From Ostrinia nubilalis (Eukaryota; Arthropoda; Insecta; Lepidoptera; Crambidae), in assembly GCF_963855985.1 (NCBI RefSeq), contig NC_087112.1, positions 7,938,501 to 8,002,500 of the forward strand: a DNA stretch of 64,000 nucleotides. The letters are read 5' to 3'. A program made the position numbers and the translations under genes. Below are positions 9,827 through 20,580 of this stretch, piece after piece. Every line of letters starts with the position of its first letter. The first letter of the stretch is position 1. A model generated the notes under the pieces. The model was not told the DNA's origin. It made no database searches and was given only the letters and a program-made list of their open reading frames with translations.

Positions 9827-9889
9827 GGCTCATACTTAGGCAAAATTAATGAAAATAAAAACAAAAAAGTCTCACACAACGTGCACGCA

Positions 9890-10060
9890 AACGTGGTCGC
9901 TCCAAGCAAACTTGACGGCGCACTGTGGCAGACGAGGCGAAGAAGATCTAGGCAAGACTTGGAGCGAGATCAAACGCGAAGCTCAAGACCGAACGCGATG
10001 GAGGACTGTTGTGGACGCCCTCTGCCCCATCTAGGGGACATAGGACCTTAAGTCAAGTCA
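9890..10060 (+). pseudogene. C-terminal fragment of a second RTE-like protein
   Basis: The plus frame ends E-A-Q-D-R-T-R-W-R, then V-V-D-A-L-C-P and a stop at 10034, a C-terminal signature of lepidopteran RTE or craniofacial-development-like endonuclease-reverse transcriptases. It differs from the FVQQW-ending family elsewhere in this window. An AAGTCAAGTCAAG tail follows at about 10051. Only about 45 codons remain. Confidence 0.6.
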
Positions 10061-10189
10061 AGACAAACATGCTCAAAAAATCGTAAGCGTAATTTAATCT
10101 GATAATTATCCGATAGCAATCCGATATTTATCAAGGGAAATAAAAATCTTTATAATCACGTTCAATGCAACGTAACGCAACGTAACGTT

Positions 10190-10240
10190 TGGAGGTATGT
10201 CTTAAGTCCAGCAGTGGACTACCATTGGCAAGCATGATGA
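10190..10240 (+). mobile_element. RTE-type 3' tail remnant
   Basis: GTCCAGCAGTGGACTA followed by GATGATGATGA is the end of the RTE coding region and its simple-sequence tail. Confidence 0.45.
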
Positions 10241-10305
10241 TGATGAAACCATTTTATACTGTATTTTTTAAATCTGGGAATATACCAAAACAACCATAGA
10301 ATTGA

Positions 10306-10448
10306 AGCCACGATAGCCGAACGGTGAATGCTGGCCGACTCGTGATCCGGGGAACGCGGGTTCGATCCACGCTGGCGCCCGACTAGTTGTGAGCCCACTC
10401 GTGACACAAGCATATTTAGCTTAGTACGAGCGAGGGGCTAACGGGACA
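10306..10448 (+). repeat. tRNA-derived SINE, copy 1 of family CGATAGCCGAACGG
   Basis: Head AGCCACGATAGCCGAACGG with TAGCCGAACGG at the A-box position and GGGTTCGATCC at the B-box position, then a body ending GAGGGGCTAACGGGAC. Two further copies (24873-25008, 62349-62495) lie in minus orientation. The acceptor stem does not pair, so it is not a tRNA gene. Confidence 0.7.
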
Positions 10449-10455
10449 AATTCTT

Positions 10456-10505
10456 TAAAAAAACCAAGCATATCCGCTGGACTGCGGATATGCTTGGTTT
10501 TTTTA
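10456..10505. repeat. Perfect 22-bp hairpin
   Basis: Stem arms 10456-10477 and 10484-10505, perfect, loop TGGACT, arms containing CCAAGCATATCCGC. The A-run and T-run at the ends make it resemble an intrinsic terminator, but in this context it is simply a small foldback. Confidence 0.75.
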
Positions 10506-10865
10506 GCTAACGTTTCAAAGGTGAATGATCATTAATATTATGTAGCTACGTAACAGTTTACATTATACCTTTGTAATGAAGGTGAATGATCATTTTAAGT
10601 AGGTAACAGTACCTATGTATTTAACCATATGTTAGTCATATGACTTTAATCAAATGGTGACCCAAATAATTTTCGATTTTTGTAGAAACAGCTGGCACAT
10701 TTGCATATTTAGAGTCGAAGTTAAAGTCAATATTTATGCCTATTGTGAGAGCCCGAAATCTCTTAAAAGATTCGTGATTTTTAAGGTTCCATTCCCAAAG
10801 AGCAAAAAGAGTAAAAACGTGGCGGGGTTGTATTACAAGTTATACCATTTTTCTTCTTATCTTTC
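10506..10865. other. AT-rich stretch with a short duplication
   Basis: AAGGTGAATGATCATT occurs twice (near 10517 and 10580), each followed by a GTAACAGT motif, a decayed tandem duplication of about 63 bp. The open frame from 10654 has no recognisable domain. Confidence 0.45.
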
Positions 10866-11030
10866 ACTAGCTTTCCGCCCGCGGCTTCGCCCGCGTGGAT
10901 TTTGTTTATCACAGAAAAGCTACATCGCGCGCGTCCCTGTTTCAAAAACCGGGAAAAAAACTATCCTAATGTCCTTTCCGAGAGTTTCGCATTAAAAATA
11001 TTAGTTAAGATAATATTAGTATAGATTGCT
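10866..11030 (+). repeat. CCCGCGGCTTCGCCCGCG dispersed repeat
   Basis: Begins ACTAGCTTTCCGCCCGCGGC, followed by the CCTATGTCCTTTCC-type block, matching 47263-47432. A very common lepidopteran repeat head, probably retrotransposon-derived. Confidence 0.65.
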
Positions 11031-12200
11031 GTACGTACACCTCATAGGCATATCGTTAGATTGATTAAAGATACGATTAATTTTCATAATTCCTAATTTT
11101 GTCGAAACGAGCTCGGAAAAACCTGATTTTATCAGATATTTGCCCACAACAAACCAGCAATTCAGACTTACAAACGATATTTGGCGAGTTTGTTAGATAA
11201 GGTACAATTAAGCACTGATCCTATCAACATAATGTAAATAATAGGGTTGTCATGTAAATACTACTCACTGATTAATCACGAAATCTAAGAAACTATAATA
11301 CTTACCTAATTGGCAGGTAGGTTCCTTATAAAAACTCATAAAACTTATTTATTTTTGCAAATAGGCTTTTAAAAAGCACTTTTACTATAGGATGTAGACT
11401 GGTAGACATCCGCTAAGAACTGATTTTACAAAACTCCACTAAAACGGAATCCATGCGTACGAAGTCGCGGGCGGCCGCTAGTATACACACGTATATAAAA
11501 ATCGTAAAAAGTAGAGCTTATAATTATCTTAAAGTTAAATAGTACGAGTAATTTTAGCAAGCAGTCACGATTAAGTATAAATACCAATAAAAATTACAAA
11601 AACTCTAAAATAAGTACAGCTTTTCTAAACACTTCATTCAAGGTCTGAAAAGGAATTAGCAGCATGGCAGCTACTCGATCATTGTAATCAAATACTTAGT
11701 AATTTTTATTTTATTAAACCTATACTTAACCGTTACATCTTTGATTAAATAGCGTCTTAAATCTTCTTGGGGTTTGTCCAGACACTATTGTAATACTACT
11801 CGAAATAAAATTACGCTTTTGTTGAGTGCTAATTTAATAACATTTCCATACTAAACAACTAATAAACTACGGTAGTCTTTAGAAAATTTGTATTTAAGAT
11901 TGTTTGGCACAGCCCTAGCTCAGAGCGTGTTTCCGGTGCACAAAGGTCCAGTAAATCCAAAATAAGAGATTGTCTTTGATTGCAGCAACACAAGCAAACG
12001 GCTTGCGAAACGGTTTATTGAAAGATTATCTGCATTGAAATCGGTGCAGATTATTTGTATTGTTTTAAATAAAGGCTCTACATAAATTATATTGTAACTT
12101 ACGATTCTACGGCTCAAATGTAACAACTTTCCCCAAGAGAAGGAAGATTCTAATCTTAAAAAATAATGTTTCCATACAAATTGTCACCATCAGCCAATTA
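11031..12200. other. AT-rich stretch with two repeat fragments
   Basis: Contains a TTTTGCAAATAGGCTTTT fragment (11333-11390, as at 3501) and a minus-strand CCCGCGACTTCG repeat tail and head (11388-11482). The rest, including the minus open frame at 11920-12126, shows nothing recognisable. Confidence 0.5.
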
Positions 12201-12719
12201 CACTCGGCATCAAATAAATCGCACCTCCCGCGACAAGCACTTATCAAACGTATGCATCCCCACTTCCCACCAACATTGGTACCATTTGAAAGCCTAGTTC
12301 TAAACTTCATTTCATTAAAGGAAAGGTTTTTACCCCAAAAATGTGTCTTTACAAGGATCCAGAGTCACTTCTTCAAAAAATAGGTAGTTACGCTATAGCC
12401 ATTTTTTATGACTATAAAACTGTTAAGTTGGGATTAATCGCTATCCATCTGTTAAAGAGGACACGTGAGATCTTTATTTGGTTTTATAACCATAAAGATT
12501 GGTCTAATTGATCCCAGAGGTGAGCCCAAAGTGAGGTCTATTTTCAAGTAACATTTATGGTATATATTTATCATTTATTTAGAAATGAAATGTATTTTTC
12601 TTTAAGGATATTTATTGGGCTTTCAAATAACACCAATATTGTTGGGGTATCATGATTGTGTCAGAAGAAAATCTTTAAAGTTCGCGTCGCGGAAGGTGCG
12701 GTTTATTTGATGTTGAGTG
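12201..12719. mobile_element. 519-bp TIR element, copy 1 (TA target duplication)
   Basis: The ends CACTCGGCATCAAATAAAT and ATTTGATGTTGAGTG are imperfect inverted repeats extending through CGCACC and TCGCGG blocks to about 33 bp. TA lies immediately outside both ends. A full-length copy in the opposite orientation is at 24146-24664, also 519 bp. There is no open frame of note. The TA flanks point to Tc1/mariner-type mobilisation. Confidence 0.8.
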
Positions 12720-13224
12720 TAGTATGGGGAGGCCAATTAGTTATTATTTATTTGAGAATTTGTTCAATATTGTTCTTATAGGAAAGTTGTTGCATATTAT
12801 TTGAGTCCTCGAGATAATTCTTTTTGTTTGGTCTATCTATAGGGCACTTCTTCAAAATCGCATTCTTCGGCTGATTCATATGGACAAATTTTTAATTCAA
12901 TTTTAGGTTTGTAACATACACTCATATGAAAATAGGTACACCCAATAACATATATTTGGATAAGGGACTCGTTTTTGTAAAGTAGTTTTCAAGATATCGA
13001 CGTTCAAATATTTTGTGCCCATATGAATCAGAATGTGTTACATATTAATCAAAAATAGAAATAAAATTTATAATCTTTATGTACAATTGGCTCTAAATTA
13101 AGAAAATAATCATATTATAACAAAAACAATGATCAGTTGTTATGAAAAAATGCAACGATTCCACAATTCGTGAAAAAACATTTTTTTGAAACTTTAGTAT
13201 ACTTCCATAATATTTTGTCATCAT

Positions 13225-13600
13225 CATAATCATTTCAATTGAACACAAGCCTCTCCCAATGATTTCCATAATGACCGGTTGGTAGCGGCCTGCATCCTGC
13301 GCCTTCCTGTGGGAGGACGTTCTACACTGAGCTTTCCGGCACGTGGCTTCCACTCTTGAAACGTGCTATCCCATCGGCCATCATTTCTGAATACTATATG
13401 TCTGTATACTGTGTTTACGGATCTCCTCATTTCAGATTCGATTGCATAAAAAAAAACAAGCATAGTCCACTCCATAGTACACTATGCAACTTTGTGGTTC
13501 GTAAGCCTACAGTGAGAGGCCACTTTTCAGTACAATTTGTCATTACTGATAACACACACTGGATGTAGACTTTCATCTTATGGCACCAAGGTATTTTAGA
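13225..13600 (-). mobile_element. RTE-type C-terminal coding fragment
   Basis: The minus frames give V-Y-I-Q-C-V-L near 13565, then a Y-G-E-T-W-S-like region, M-E-W-T-M-L (13475 downward), R-N-D-G-R-W, E-W-K-P-R-A-G, A-A-T-N-R-S-L-W-K-S-L-G-E-A. These are the thumb and tail of the RTE reverse transcriptase, with frameshifts and an internal deletion. Confidence 0.65.
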
Positions 13601-13721
13601 TGACTCTACCGAGCTGTATCACTTATCCAAGCTATTGTTGTTAAGACGTCCACCTACAAGGTGAAGAAGGTGAGATGAGCTTATAGAGGTTGTGGCAATG
13701 GCAATCAGTTAATCTCGAAAT

Positions 13722-13755
13722 CATTGGAGGCCTATGCTCAGCAGTATATTATTAT
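13722..13755 (+). mobile_element. RTE-type tail remnant
   Basis: ATTGGAGGCCTATGCTCAGC matches the RTE coding end seen at 48010-48040. Confidence 0.4.
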
Positions 13756-14944
13756 GTGCTATGGACGCCTTAAGTGTAGCTGAAATAATAATAAAAATAA
13801 ATAAATCGTTGGGCAATTTCATACAGCGCCATTTAGCCACAAAATAAGCAACAAATATGCTTGTGTTATGGTTGCTAGCTTAACGGATATATTACTTATT
13901 CACTGTTTAAACACATAAATTATTCATAGCATAAAAATTATAATGTTTTTTTTATTCATAACAAAACCGCAATCGCACCGGGTCTTAATCCTTCAAGGCC
14001 CGCAAATCTAGACACAATAGATAATCAATTGTTATGACATTAATGAATGCCGTCTGGGACTCAAGCGGTTAAGTGAGATGCAGTCTGGGATGTCATTCTT
14101 AGCTAAAACACCCTTTTTTGGTGCTTGATAGACCAAAAACTCATTTATTTTATGATTCATATAGGGCCCTGACCATATGAATCACGCACAGATAAATCAG
14201 TTTTTTGCCTAAAATCGAGCAAAACTCGTCATACATACAGACTACAGTGTTGTCATTTTTCTACATGAATCTATAACCCAAAAGCATCACAAGAAAGACA
14301 GATTAGATTTTTAATGCAATAATGTAATTTTATAAAGTAGGCATTGTAATCAGCATGCCACCTGAACCAAGCACAGATGAATCAAGTATTTGCCTTCGTC
14401 ACACCGGGTTCTAAGCCAACCAGCTCCACGTCTGCCTTCTAGCTCATCCGTTGCAAGATGGGCTTGCCTCCACGCCAGAAACCAGACTCTCATGATTAAA
14501 ACCTGACCAGTTATGGTCAAGAACAGCTCTCGCCATATGAATCAGTATTTTACGCCGGACGTAGCTTATTTATTTTTTTGCGAACACACTAACTTAATTA
14601 AAATTATGACACATTTTTTTTTGTAGAAGGACAACTCATTAGCTTTCGAAATAATTTTAATTTATATTGATATATCCAAAGGAAAATGCTACATCAACCA
14701 TTTTGTTCCGAAAAATGGCTAACGGACACACCATATGAATCAGAGAATCACACTTCAAATATTTTTATTTTGTAAAAAGACAGCAATTATTTCAAAAATG
14801 TAATTTGCGCCAGATAGGGATAAACCTAAGCTATACTAAAAAAATATTGCATGCCATTTTGTTAGTTGGTTACAGAACTATACCCAAAGACATAGAAAAT
14901 TTTGCCTCCGGAGAAATACCCCTATACTTAAAGCAACACCCTGT

Positions 14945-15367
14945 ATAACATCACGTAGTCACTATAATTATTGACACACAAGCAATGCTCTCGAACGTTC
15001 GCAAAGCAATTGTTGTTTTTTATTGTTTCTATTATTACTACAATAAAGAGCGTGTATGTCTATTTTCATACAACAAGGCTATTGTTAAACTTGAACTTCA
15101 CAGTTACAGTCGCAGTTATTTCCCTAACGAGTATATAAATAAACTATTTTACACATAATGAATTTTACAGTCCAGAGCACATAAGATTATATTTTTTTGT
15201 TGCATTGTAAAAAAGTTGTAGTGCTTATCTTAATGAACAATCTTCTTCTTCCAGAGTCAATCAATCAGTCTTTCAAGAATGTTCTTTTAAAAACTTCTAG
15301 AAGGAATACCTTGTTTTGATGTCTGTGCTATTATTTCACTTCTTTGATCTCCTCAAATTCCGCTTGC
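14945..15367. other. AT-rich stretch, nothing recognised
   Basis: ACACCCTGTATAAC at 14937 is a motif seen at the ends of other insect repeats. Otherwise no feature. Confidence 0.45.
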
Positions 15368-15672
15368 TGAGTCACACCCTGTTACTCGTTGGGAAAAAAA
15401 ATCCCATCCAGTTACACCGTTACTCGATGGGATATCTCTTTAAAATGTTTTGTCCCAACACTGCTACTGACTGCACTGTTAGTGAGGTGCCACACTGGCG
15501 GATTACAAGCGAATTCAAAGCGGCGGAGCCGGAGCTGCGACGCGGCGGACGCTCAGTGTGACTCGTTGGAATAAAACATTTTAAAGAGATGTCCCATCGA
15601 GTAACGGTGTGACTGGATGGGTTTTTTTCTCAACGAGTAACAGGGTTACTCGTTTGGGTGTGACTCGTTGGG
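15368..15672. mobile_element. Foldback MITE with ACTCGTTGGGA subrepeats
   Basis: The left arm (15368-15457) and right arm (about 15560-15672) are inverted copies containing CACACC, GTTACTCGTTGGGA, CCCATCCAGT and GTTACTCGATGGGA, then CTCTTTAAAATGTTTT. The loop is GC-rich (GGCGGAGCCGGAGCTGCGAC). The motif ACTCGTTGGGA recurs within each arm. No protein. Confidence 0.75.
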
Positions 15673-15734
15673 AACAAGCGATGAAAATTCCTGTCATCAT
15701 CATGTCATTTAGTCGCCCGCCACTGCAAGATGGC

Positions 15735-16080
15735 TTCTCCAATTCGTCAGAGGCAAATTAAGGATTTGGCCTACATCCCACGCTGGCCAGACGGGTTGGG
15801 GAGGCCTGATGTTCGGATTTGTCGCTAAAGGACGAAGCACACTTATCAACCTAGAAATTAATCGTAACCGTATCAACACGAAGCAGGCTTCTTTGTATGA
15901 AACTCCGTATTTTATGCACCGTAACGTAAACGCCTCGCCTCGCGGTTGATAGCGCGGCGAAAGGTGGTACAGTGTAGATCCCTTTCCGGATTGACAATGT
16001 GCTATAACCTTTAGTCGCTTCTTACGACATCCATGGGAAGAATGGCCCTTTTCTCCTATCTGCCATTTATTTTTTTCCAA
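15735..16080 (+). repeat. GGGTTGGGGAGGCC repeat split by a MITE
   Basis: GAGGCAAATT..GGATTTG, CCACGCTGGCCAGACGGGTT and GGGGAGGCCTGATGTTCGGA (15735-15827) continue after the MITE as TTTAGTCGCTTCTTACGACA and CCATGGGAAGA (from 16011). The uninterrupted equivalent is at 41785-41935. Confidence 0.65.
15828..16010. mobile_element. AGCACA-TTATCAAC MITE inserted in another repeat
   Basis: TIR-like ends GGACGAAGCACACTTATCAA and its approximate complement ending GTGCTATAACC, with CGTAACGTAAACGCCTCGCC in the middle. Relatives are at 33430-33525 and 51013-51222. Its borders are confirmed by the split host repeat. Confidence 0.65.
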
Positions 16081-16602
16081 ATATCAAAAACCTAACAAAA
16101 TAGTTTCAAAGTGCTTACAAGAATAGTCATGGAACTTTCCCTTCAAAAATTAGGTCCAATAATGACTTTTTCGTTATCTTCTTATGTCAGTCATAACTTA
16201 CACGTATTGTAGAGTTAGGGAACTTTAATTTAAAAGCAAACATATTTATTAGGTACTTCTTCCAATGTCAACAAATGACTTTCCAAATTTTCCGCTTCCA
16301 ATGAAAATAACGTGTTTACGATATTATGTAATCGTTATCATTATCAAGCCCTTGCAATGGTCATTACAATTGCCACAGAGTGGCGCAAGCGCAGGCTTGC
16401 GACAGATTTCGTGAAACCGCCGCTTTTTGTGGGTAGAGACAAGAAAACTTTTGAATTTTGTTCAAAAATAGTACTTATTACAACTACGTAAGAAGTTTAG
16501 CTTAAAGAACTGTCGTCTAATTAATTTTATACTTTAATTTTTAACTGTCATCTGTACTTATATTAAGATGTACACGAAAATTGGCTTTGGATTTATCGTA
16601 CT
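16081..16602. other. AT-rich stretch, nothing recognised
   Basis: No open frame, repeat or RNA gene identified. Confidence 0.45.
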
Positions 16603-17292
16603 TAGGCCGGTAGAATTAAACACAAAAATGAATTAAATCGGAAATAATTCCTACTAAAGATTTTAGTGCTTTTAAGCGAATCCAACTCGTGAGCCTTGAC
16701 AGGGATACGCTGATTAAGGTGACCCTTTACAAGGCTTGGGAGCCTACGGGTGACAAGCTATTGAACGTGGAGAGGGTCATTAATTATACACATAATTTCT
16801 ACTTTGCCGAACATTTGCACGAGAACGGTTTGTCCAAAGCATATGAATTTGGTCTTATTTAATCGAGGATTAAATGCCCTTCAAGCGTCAGGAAGACCAC
16901 TTTTCGATAGGGTAAGTCCCATTGGTATAATTATTTTACTCTTTGGGTAAGTCCTTTACGTGGTATAACCGGAAAACCTAAAAACAACAGCATTGTTGTG
17001 TTCCGGCAGTTAGAGGTAAGACAGCCAGTTCCTCCGTGGTTGAGGATTCCGGGTGAAGCTCGCTTCCACCTTCGGCCTGATCGTCACTTACCATCAGGTG
17101 AGATACAGGCCAAGAGCTTCCTCGTTGTGGATAAAAAAAAAAGCGCCCTTTTAGGGCCCCCCACCAGTTAAGCACAACTCCGTCGAAGTCGAAAACCTAG
17201 GAGAGTCTTAATGGGCAACCAATGAAGCCATTAAAGCAATAAAATATTTTTTAGGAATTATTTCCGATTTAAAATCTAATTCTACTGGCCTA
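16603..17292. mobile_element. TIR element of about 690 bp with nested SINE
   Basis: TAGGCCGGTAGAATTA with AAATCGGAAATAATTCCTA at the left, and the inverted complement TAGGAATTATTTCCGATTT with TAATTCTACTGGCCTA at the right, give terminal repeats of about 45 bp. The ends are flanked by TA. A separate repeat (16978-17175) is inserted inside. Confidence 0.6.
16978..17175 (+). repeat. Dispersed repeat (GTTGTGTTCCGGCAG)
   Basis: Contains CAGCATTGTTGTGTTCCGGC, GAAGCTCGCTTCCACC and CACTTACCATCAGGTGAGA and ends in an A-run. It matches 28807-28875 in inverse orientation. A SINE-like sequence that I know from Lepidoptera. Confidence 0.6.
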
Positions 17293-17485
17293 ACTTTGAT
17301 ATTGTGAGTCCGTGATATAGTGGGTTTGGACTGAGTTTGATTTAGAGCCTGTGAATTCGTTTGTGCAGTTGGGCCCAGTCTTAAAATTACTTTGTATTGT
17401 TCCGATTTTGCATAGAACATTATAGTTAGATCTGTCAGCAACAAAATTCAGACGCGACATTTTTAATGCAGTAAGTATATGACCC

Positions 17486-17690
17486 AAATACTGCTGGACA
17501 AATAACGACCACTGCTGGACAAATAACGACCACTGCTGGACAAATGCCACCCCGTGGATTTCCACAACGACCAGTCCTGTGCTGTCCGCATCTAGGCGCT
17601 TACCGTCGCCTTCACGTCGATCGTCGGTCCACCTAGTGGGAGGCCTTCCCACACTAAATCTCTGGCTTGTGGTCGCCACCCGAGAACTTT
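17486..17690 (-). mobile_element. RTE-type 3' end with triplicated 21-bp unit
   Basis: The minus frame covers V-G-R-P-P-T-R-W-T-D-D and the tail. Three copies of a 21-bp unit (17490-17510, 17511-17531, 17532-17552) repeat the terminal F-V-Q-Q-W-S-L heptapeptide in frame. 5'-truncated. Confidence 0.7.
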
Positions 17691-18516
17691 TCAGCCGAAT
17701 GTTTATTCAATTTGTAGTGTTCAATGTTCATGTAGTTCATGTACCTACTTCGTTCGTTCATCGAACTACCTACATTAACTTCGCCTACTACTTATCTAAT
17801 TTCTATAATATTATAGAAAGTGAATTGGCATATTATCTGATTAGATAAAACTAACTATTATTCTACTCGTATGTTGGTCTTAAGATAATTTCCCAGATAA
17901 CTAGTTTATTTCTAGGTAATCATAGATATAGTTATATTGATATGAAATAACTATTTTTGTAATTATTAAATACAAACGTGATACAGTATTTTCAGCTATC
18001 GGCTAAAATAAGTCGTTTCCATGCGTTTATCGTGGTCAATGGTTTGTTGCACCTTTATCCCAAGGTCCCGGGTATGATTTTCAAGCGGTACATACAAAAT
18101 ACATACATAGTACATCAGTACCACGTTATATAACTAACATTCTTGGCTGAACCACAGAATAATAATAAGTACTACGGCTGAACTAAAAGATTGCTTAGGT
18201 ACATTGATCCCATTGGGAATCGAACCAATAACTTTAAATGCATTTTGCAGTAGGTGGTACTTCGTGGTGTCGCGTCTGTAATGACGTCACTATACATAAT
18301 TACCTGTATACATAAAAGAGTTTATTCCAGGTTGCATTTGCATTGCATACACTTGAGTAAATATTTTATATGTTTATTAAGACTTGACTAACATCTTTGT
18401 CTATTTAACTGTATCGTCTCGCATTATTAATAGAGGTATAGAGGAGTGTCGAATAACTGTCTACTAGTCGGCTGATATGTCAATCAATTAATTAACAAGC
18501 TCTTTCGTTTCAGCCA
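17691..18516. other. AT-rich stretch, nothing recognised
   Basis: No supported gene. The 89-residue open frame overlapping its start begins inside the RTE fragment and is fortuitous. Confidence 0.45.
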
Positions 18517-18690
18517 TAACGGGACTATTCCCACCTCTCGTTCCCACCGCTGCATCTCCTGTGTAGCCAGGATCTCCAGCTTGACCGTCAATAAAAACCT
18601 AACCAGTGAAGGTCAAGTTTGTCCCGGGGGAAGTTGGTCATTGGACCCGCAACGAAATTAATCAGAAGAACATAGGAGGAGTTCGAAGTA
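18517..18690 (+). repeat. Dispersed repeat (CTCGTTCCCACCGCTGC)
   Basis: Shares CACCTCTCGTTCCCACCGCT, CAGGATCT, GTCAAGTTTGTCCCGGGGGA and CCCGCAACGAAATTAATCAG with 29069-29254 (inverse) and, weakly, 32940-33010. Family not named. Confidence 0.65.
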
Positions 18691-18925
18691 AGTCTCGTTA
18701 AGATCCAATCTAAGTTCCTGTTCCTAAGCAAACGAAACTGTGGGATTAGTTGGCATGGCAACACGATAAAGGTGTCGACATACAAGTTACAACAGTTTAT
18801 ACTTGACACTGAACCAAGTGAGTGTCGCATTGCTAAACGGAGTCAGCGTTTTAGACCGAATGTGATACGCGATTGTTAATAAAGGAGAATGGGTAAAATT
18901 GTATCTGATGATCTTTTAAATTATG

Positions 18926-19101
18926 TCGGCCGGAAGACGTAGTGTGGACCAGGCCCCCCACTAGGTGGACCGACGATATTTGGAAGGTCGCCGGAAGTGC
19001 CTGGATGCGGGCAGCGCAGGACCGGGGTCGTTGTGGAAATCCTTAGGGCAAGCCTTTGTACAGCAGTGGACGTCATTCTGCTGAAACGAACAAACGAACA
19101 A
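18926..19101 (+). mobile_element. RTE-type 3' end
   Basis: Plus-strand match to the RTE tail (GGAAGACGTAGTGTGGAC, AGGTGGACCGACGAT, GGATGCGGGCAGCGCAGGAC, CAGTGGACGTCATT) with a CGAACAAACGAACAAG tail and several indels. Confidence 0.7.
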
Positions 19102-19105
19102 GCTT

Positions 19106-19751
19106 TTATGATTAAGTAGGCGGTTTTTGCGACTTTATCTGTGTAGAAAATTAGTCCAGGCAGCCTATTTCTATCGTCAAGGACGTCTGTTTCCATGCCA
19201 ATCTTCATAAACCTACGGCGATTAAGGCGACTCTATGTGAGCAGATGGAACTGTTTATTAGATCTTGTGCTTAAAAGGATTTGTGTGTCAAAAGGTTCCC
19301 AAGTTATGCTTAAGCTACAATTTTATTTACAGACCTACCGAATTTTTATTATTATGAGTAACGTTTAAATATTAATTGACATGTAATGGTTTATACATTT
19401 TTGCCATTTCTCCTTTGGTCGCAGATCTTCTCATCAGATCTTCTCACGATAATATGTAGTTTGCGCATGATTCTGTGCTATTTTATTACTTGAGTTAGAT
19501 AATAAAAAAGGCTTGTAACAAAATGTTTAATCTGCAAATCTCGGTTAGAATTTTCTTACATTAATATTGGTTGGTAATTAGTAACAGTTTGGTAGAATCA
19601 AAATAAACGGTTAGTCGTCAGGTCCCAGAGTCACATTGATTTTAGTTTTGTGTCGTGTTTAAAAACAATAATCACATCTGCAATCGCAAATTACTACGTA
19701 GTACCTAATTATACAGATAAATAAAATCTTTTTTCCTTTAGACTATATTTG
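19106..19751. other. AT-rich stretch, nothing recognised
   Basis: AGATCTTCTCA is tandemly doubled near 19425-19448. No gene or repeat family assigned. Confidence 0.45.
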
Positions 19752-20580
19752 TATATGTTATAGTCAAACCTCGAAGCTCAGGCGCTCCTAGGTTTGACTA
19801 GTCAATCCTCAGGTCTGACTAGAAGTCTTAGTCAAAGCCCAAACATTTCGGCCTTTGACTAAATAATGTTAGTCAAACCTAGGAGAGACTAATTTGGTCA
19901 GTCAAACGTCAAAACTGAATTTAATGAAATCGGGGTTTGACTAGTCAAACCTCAATTAAGACTTTAAACTAAACTACACTTCATTTTGATATTGAACTTA
20001 TTACATAGACTTTACCGACCGGTTCTCTCTTTAGGTGAAGGTACGAGTACGAATAACTAAACTTGTTTACTGCGGTAGTTTATCAGTGTTTCTAAACCGA
20101 TCTTGAAATTATTATTTTTAGGGTTTAATTAAGGGTAAAAACGGAACCCTATTACTATGACTTCGCTGTTTGTCTGTCACCAGGCTGTATCTCATGCCTT
20201 TCCCAAAATATTTAGTTTTATAGTCACTTTAAAAATCATCCCCATTCGCAATATAACAATAAAAGAGTCGTACGGAACCCTTCGTACGTGAATCCGATTC
20301 GAACTTGGTCGGTTTTCTATAATTGCTGCCGGCCTCTGTAACGTTGCGTCTACTTTTGACCGAGTCTGCCAGACGTTTCTAGGATTGACTAGGCAAAGCC
20401 CGAAACAGATTATTTTAGTTTCGACGTTTGACTGAACAGTTTAGGCACTTCTAGGTTTGACTTAGTCAAAGGCCGAAATAAGAATTCACTTCGGGGTTGG
20501 CCCGAAGGCTTTGGTCAAACCTAGGATAGACCAGTCATTCCGCGAAGAGACTGCATATCGACCTTTGACTATGACATATA
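19752..20580. mobile_element. TIR element with subterminal TTTGACTA clusters
   Basis: The ends TATATGTTATAGTCAAA and TTTGACTATGACATATA are inverted repeats. Both subterminal regions (19761-19955 and 20345-20575) are dense in TTTGACTA or TAGTCAAA in both orientations, often as the palindrome TTTGACTAGTCAAA. No transposase frame. The central part (about 20115-20328) is a nested fragment of another lepidopteran repeat (ACGGAACCCT, TACGGAACCCTTCGTACG, GAACTTGGTCGGTTTT). Confidence 0.7.

Larger units (their letters stand above)
12870..14745. other. Region with recurrent CCATATGAATCA motif
   Basis: CCATATGAATCA occurs at 12872-12883 (inverted), 13019-13030, 14173-14184, 14533-14544 and 14731-14742, and the related TGATTCATAT at 14153-14162 forms an inverted pair with the one at 14175. 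RTE fragments interrupt the region. I do not recognise the family. It may be one decayed element with internal binding repeats. Confidence 0.35.

Noticed and set aside
10306..10390. Possible tRNA gene (good A and B boxes)
   Set aside because: No acceptor stem or 7-nt anticodon loop can be formed, and two further copies show it is a SINE.
10456..10505. Rho-independent terminator (GC stem with T-run)
   Set aside because: There is no bacterial gene context; the A-run and T-run are part of a symmetric foldback.
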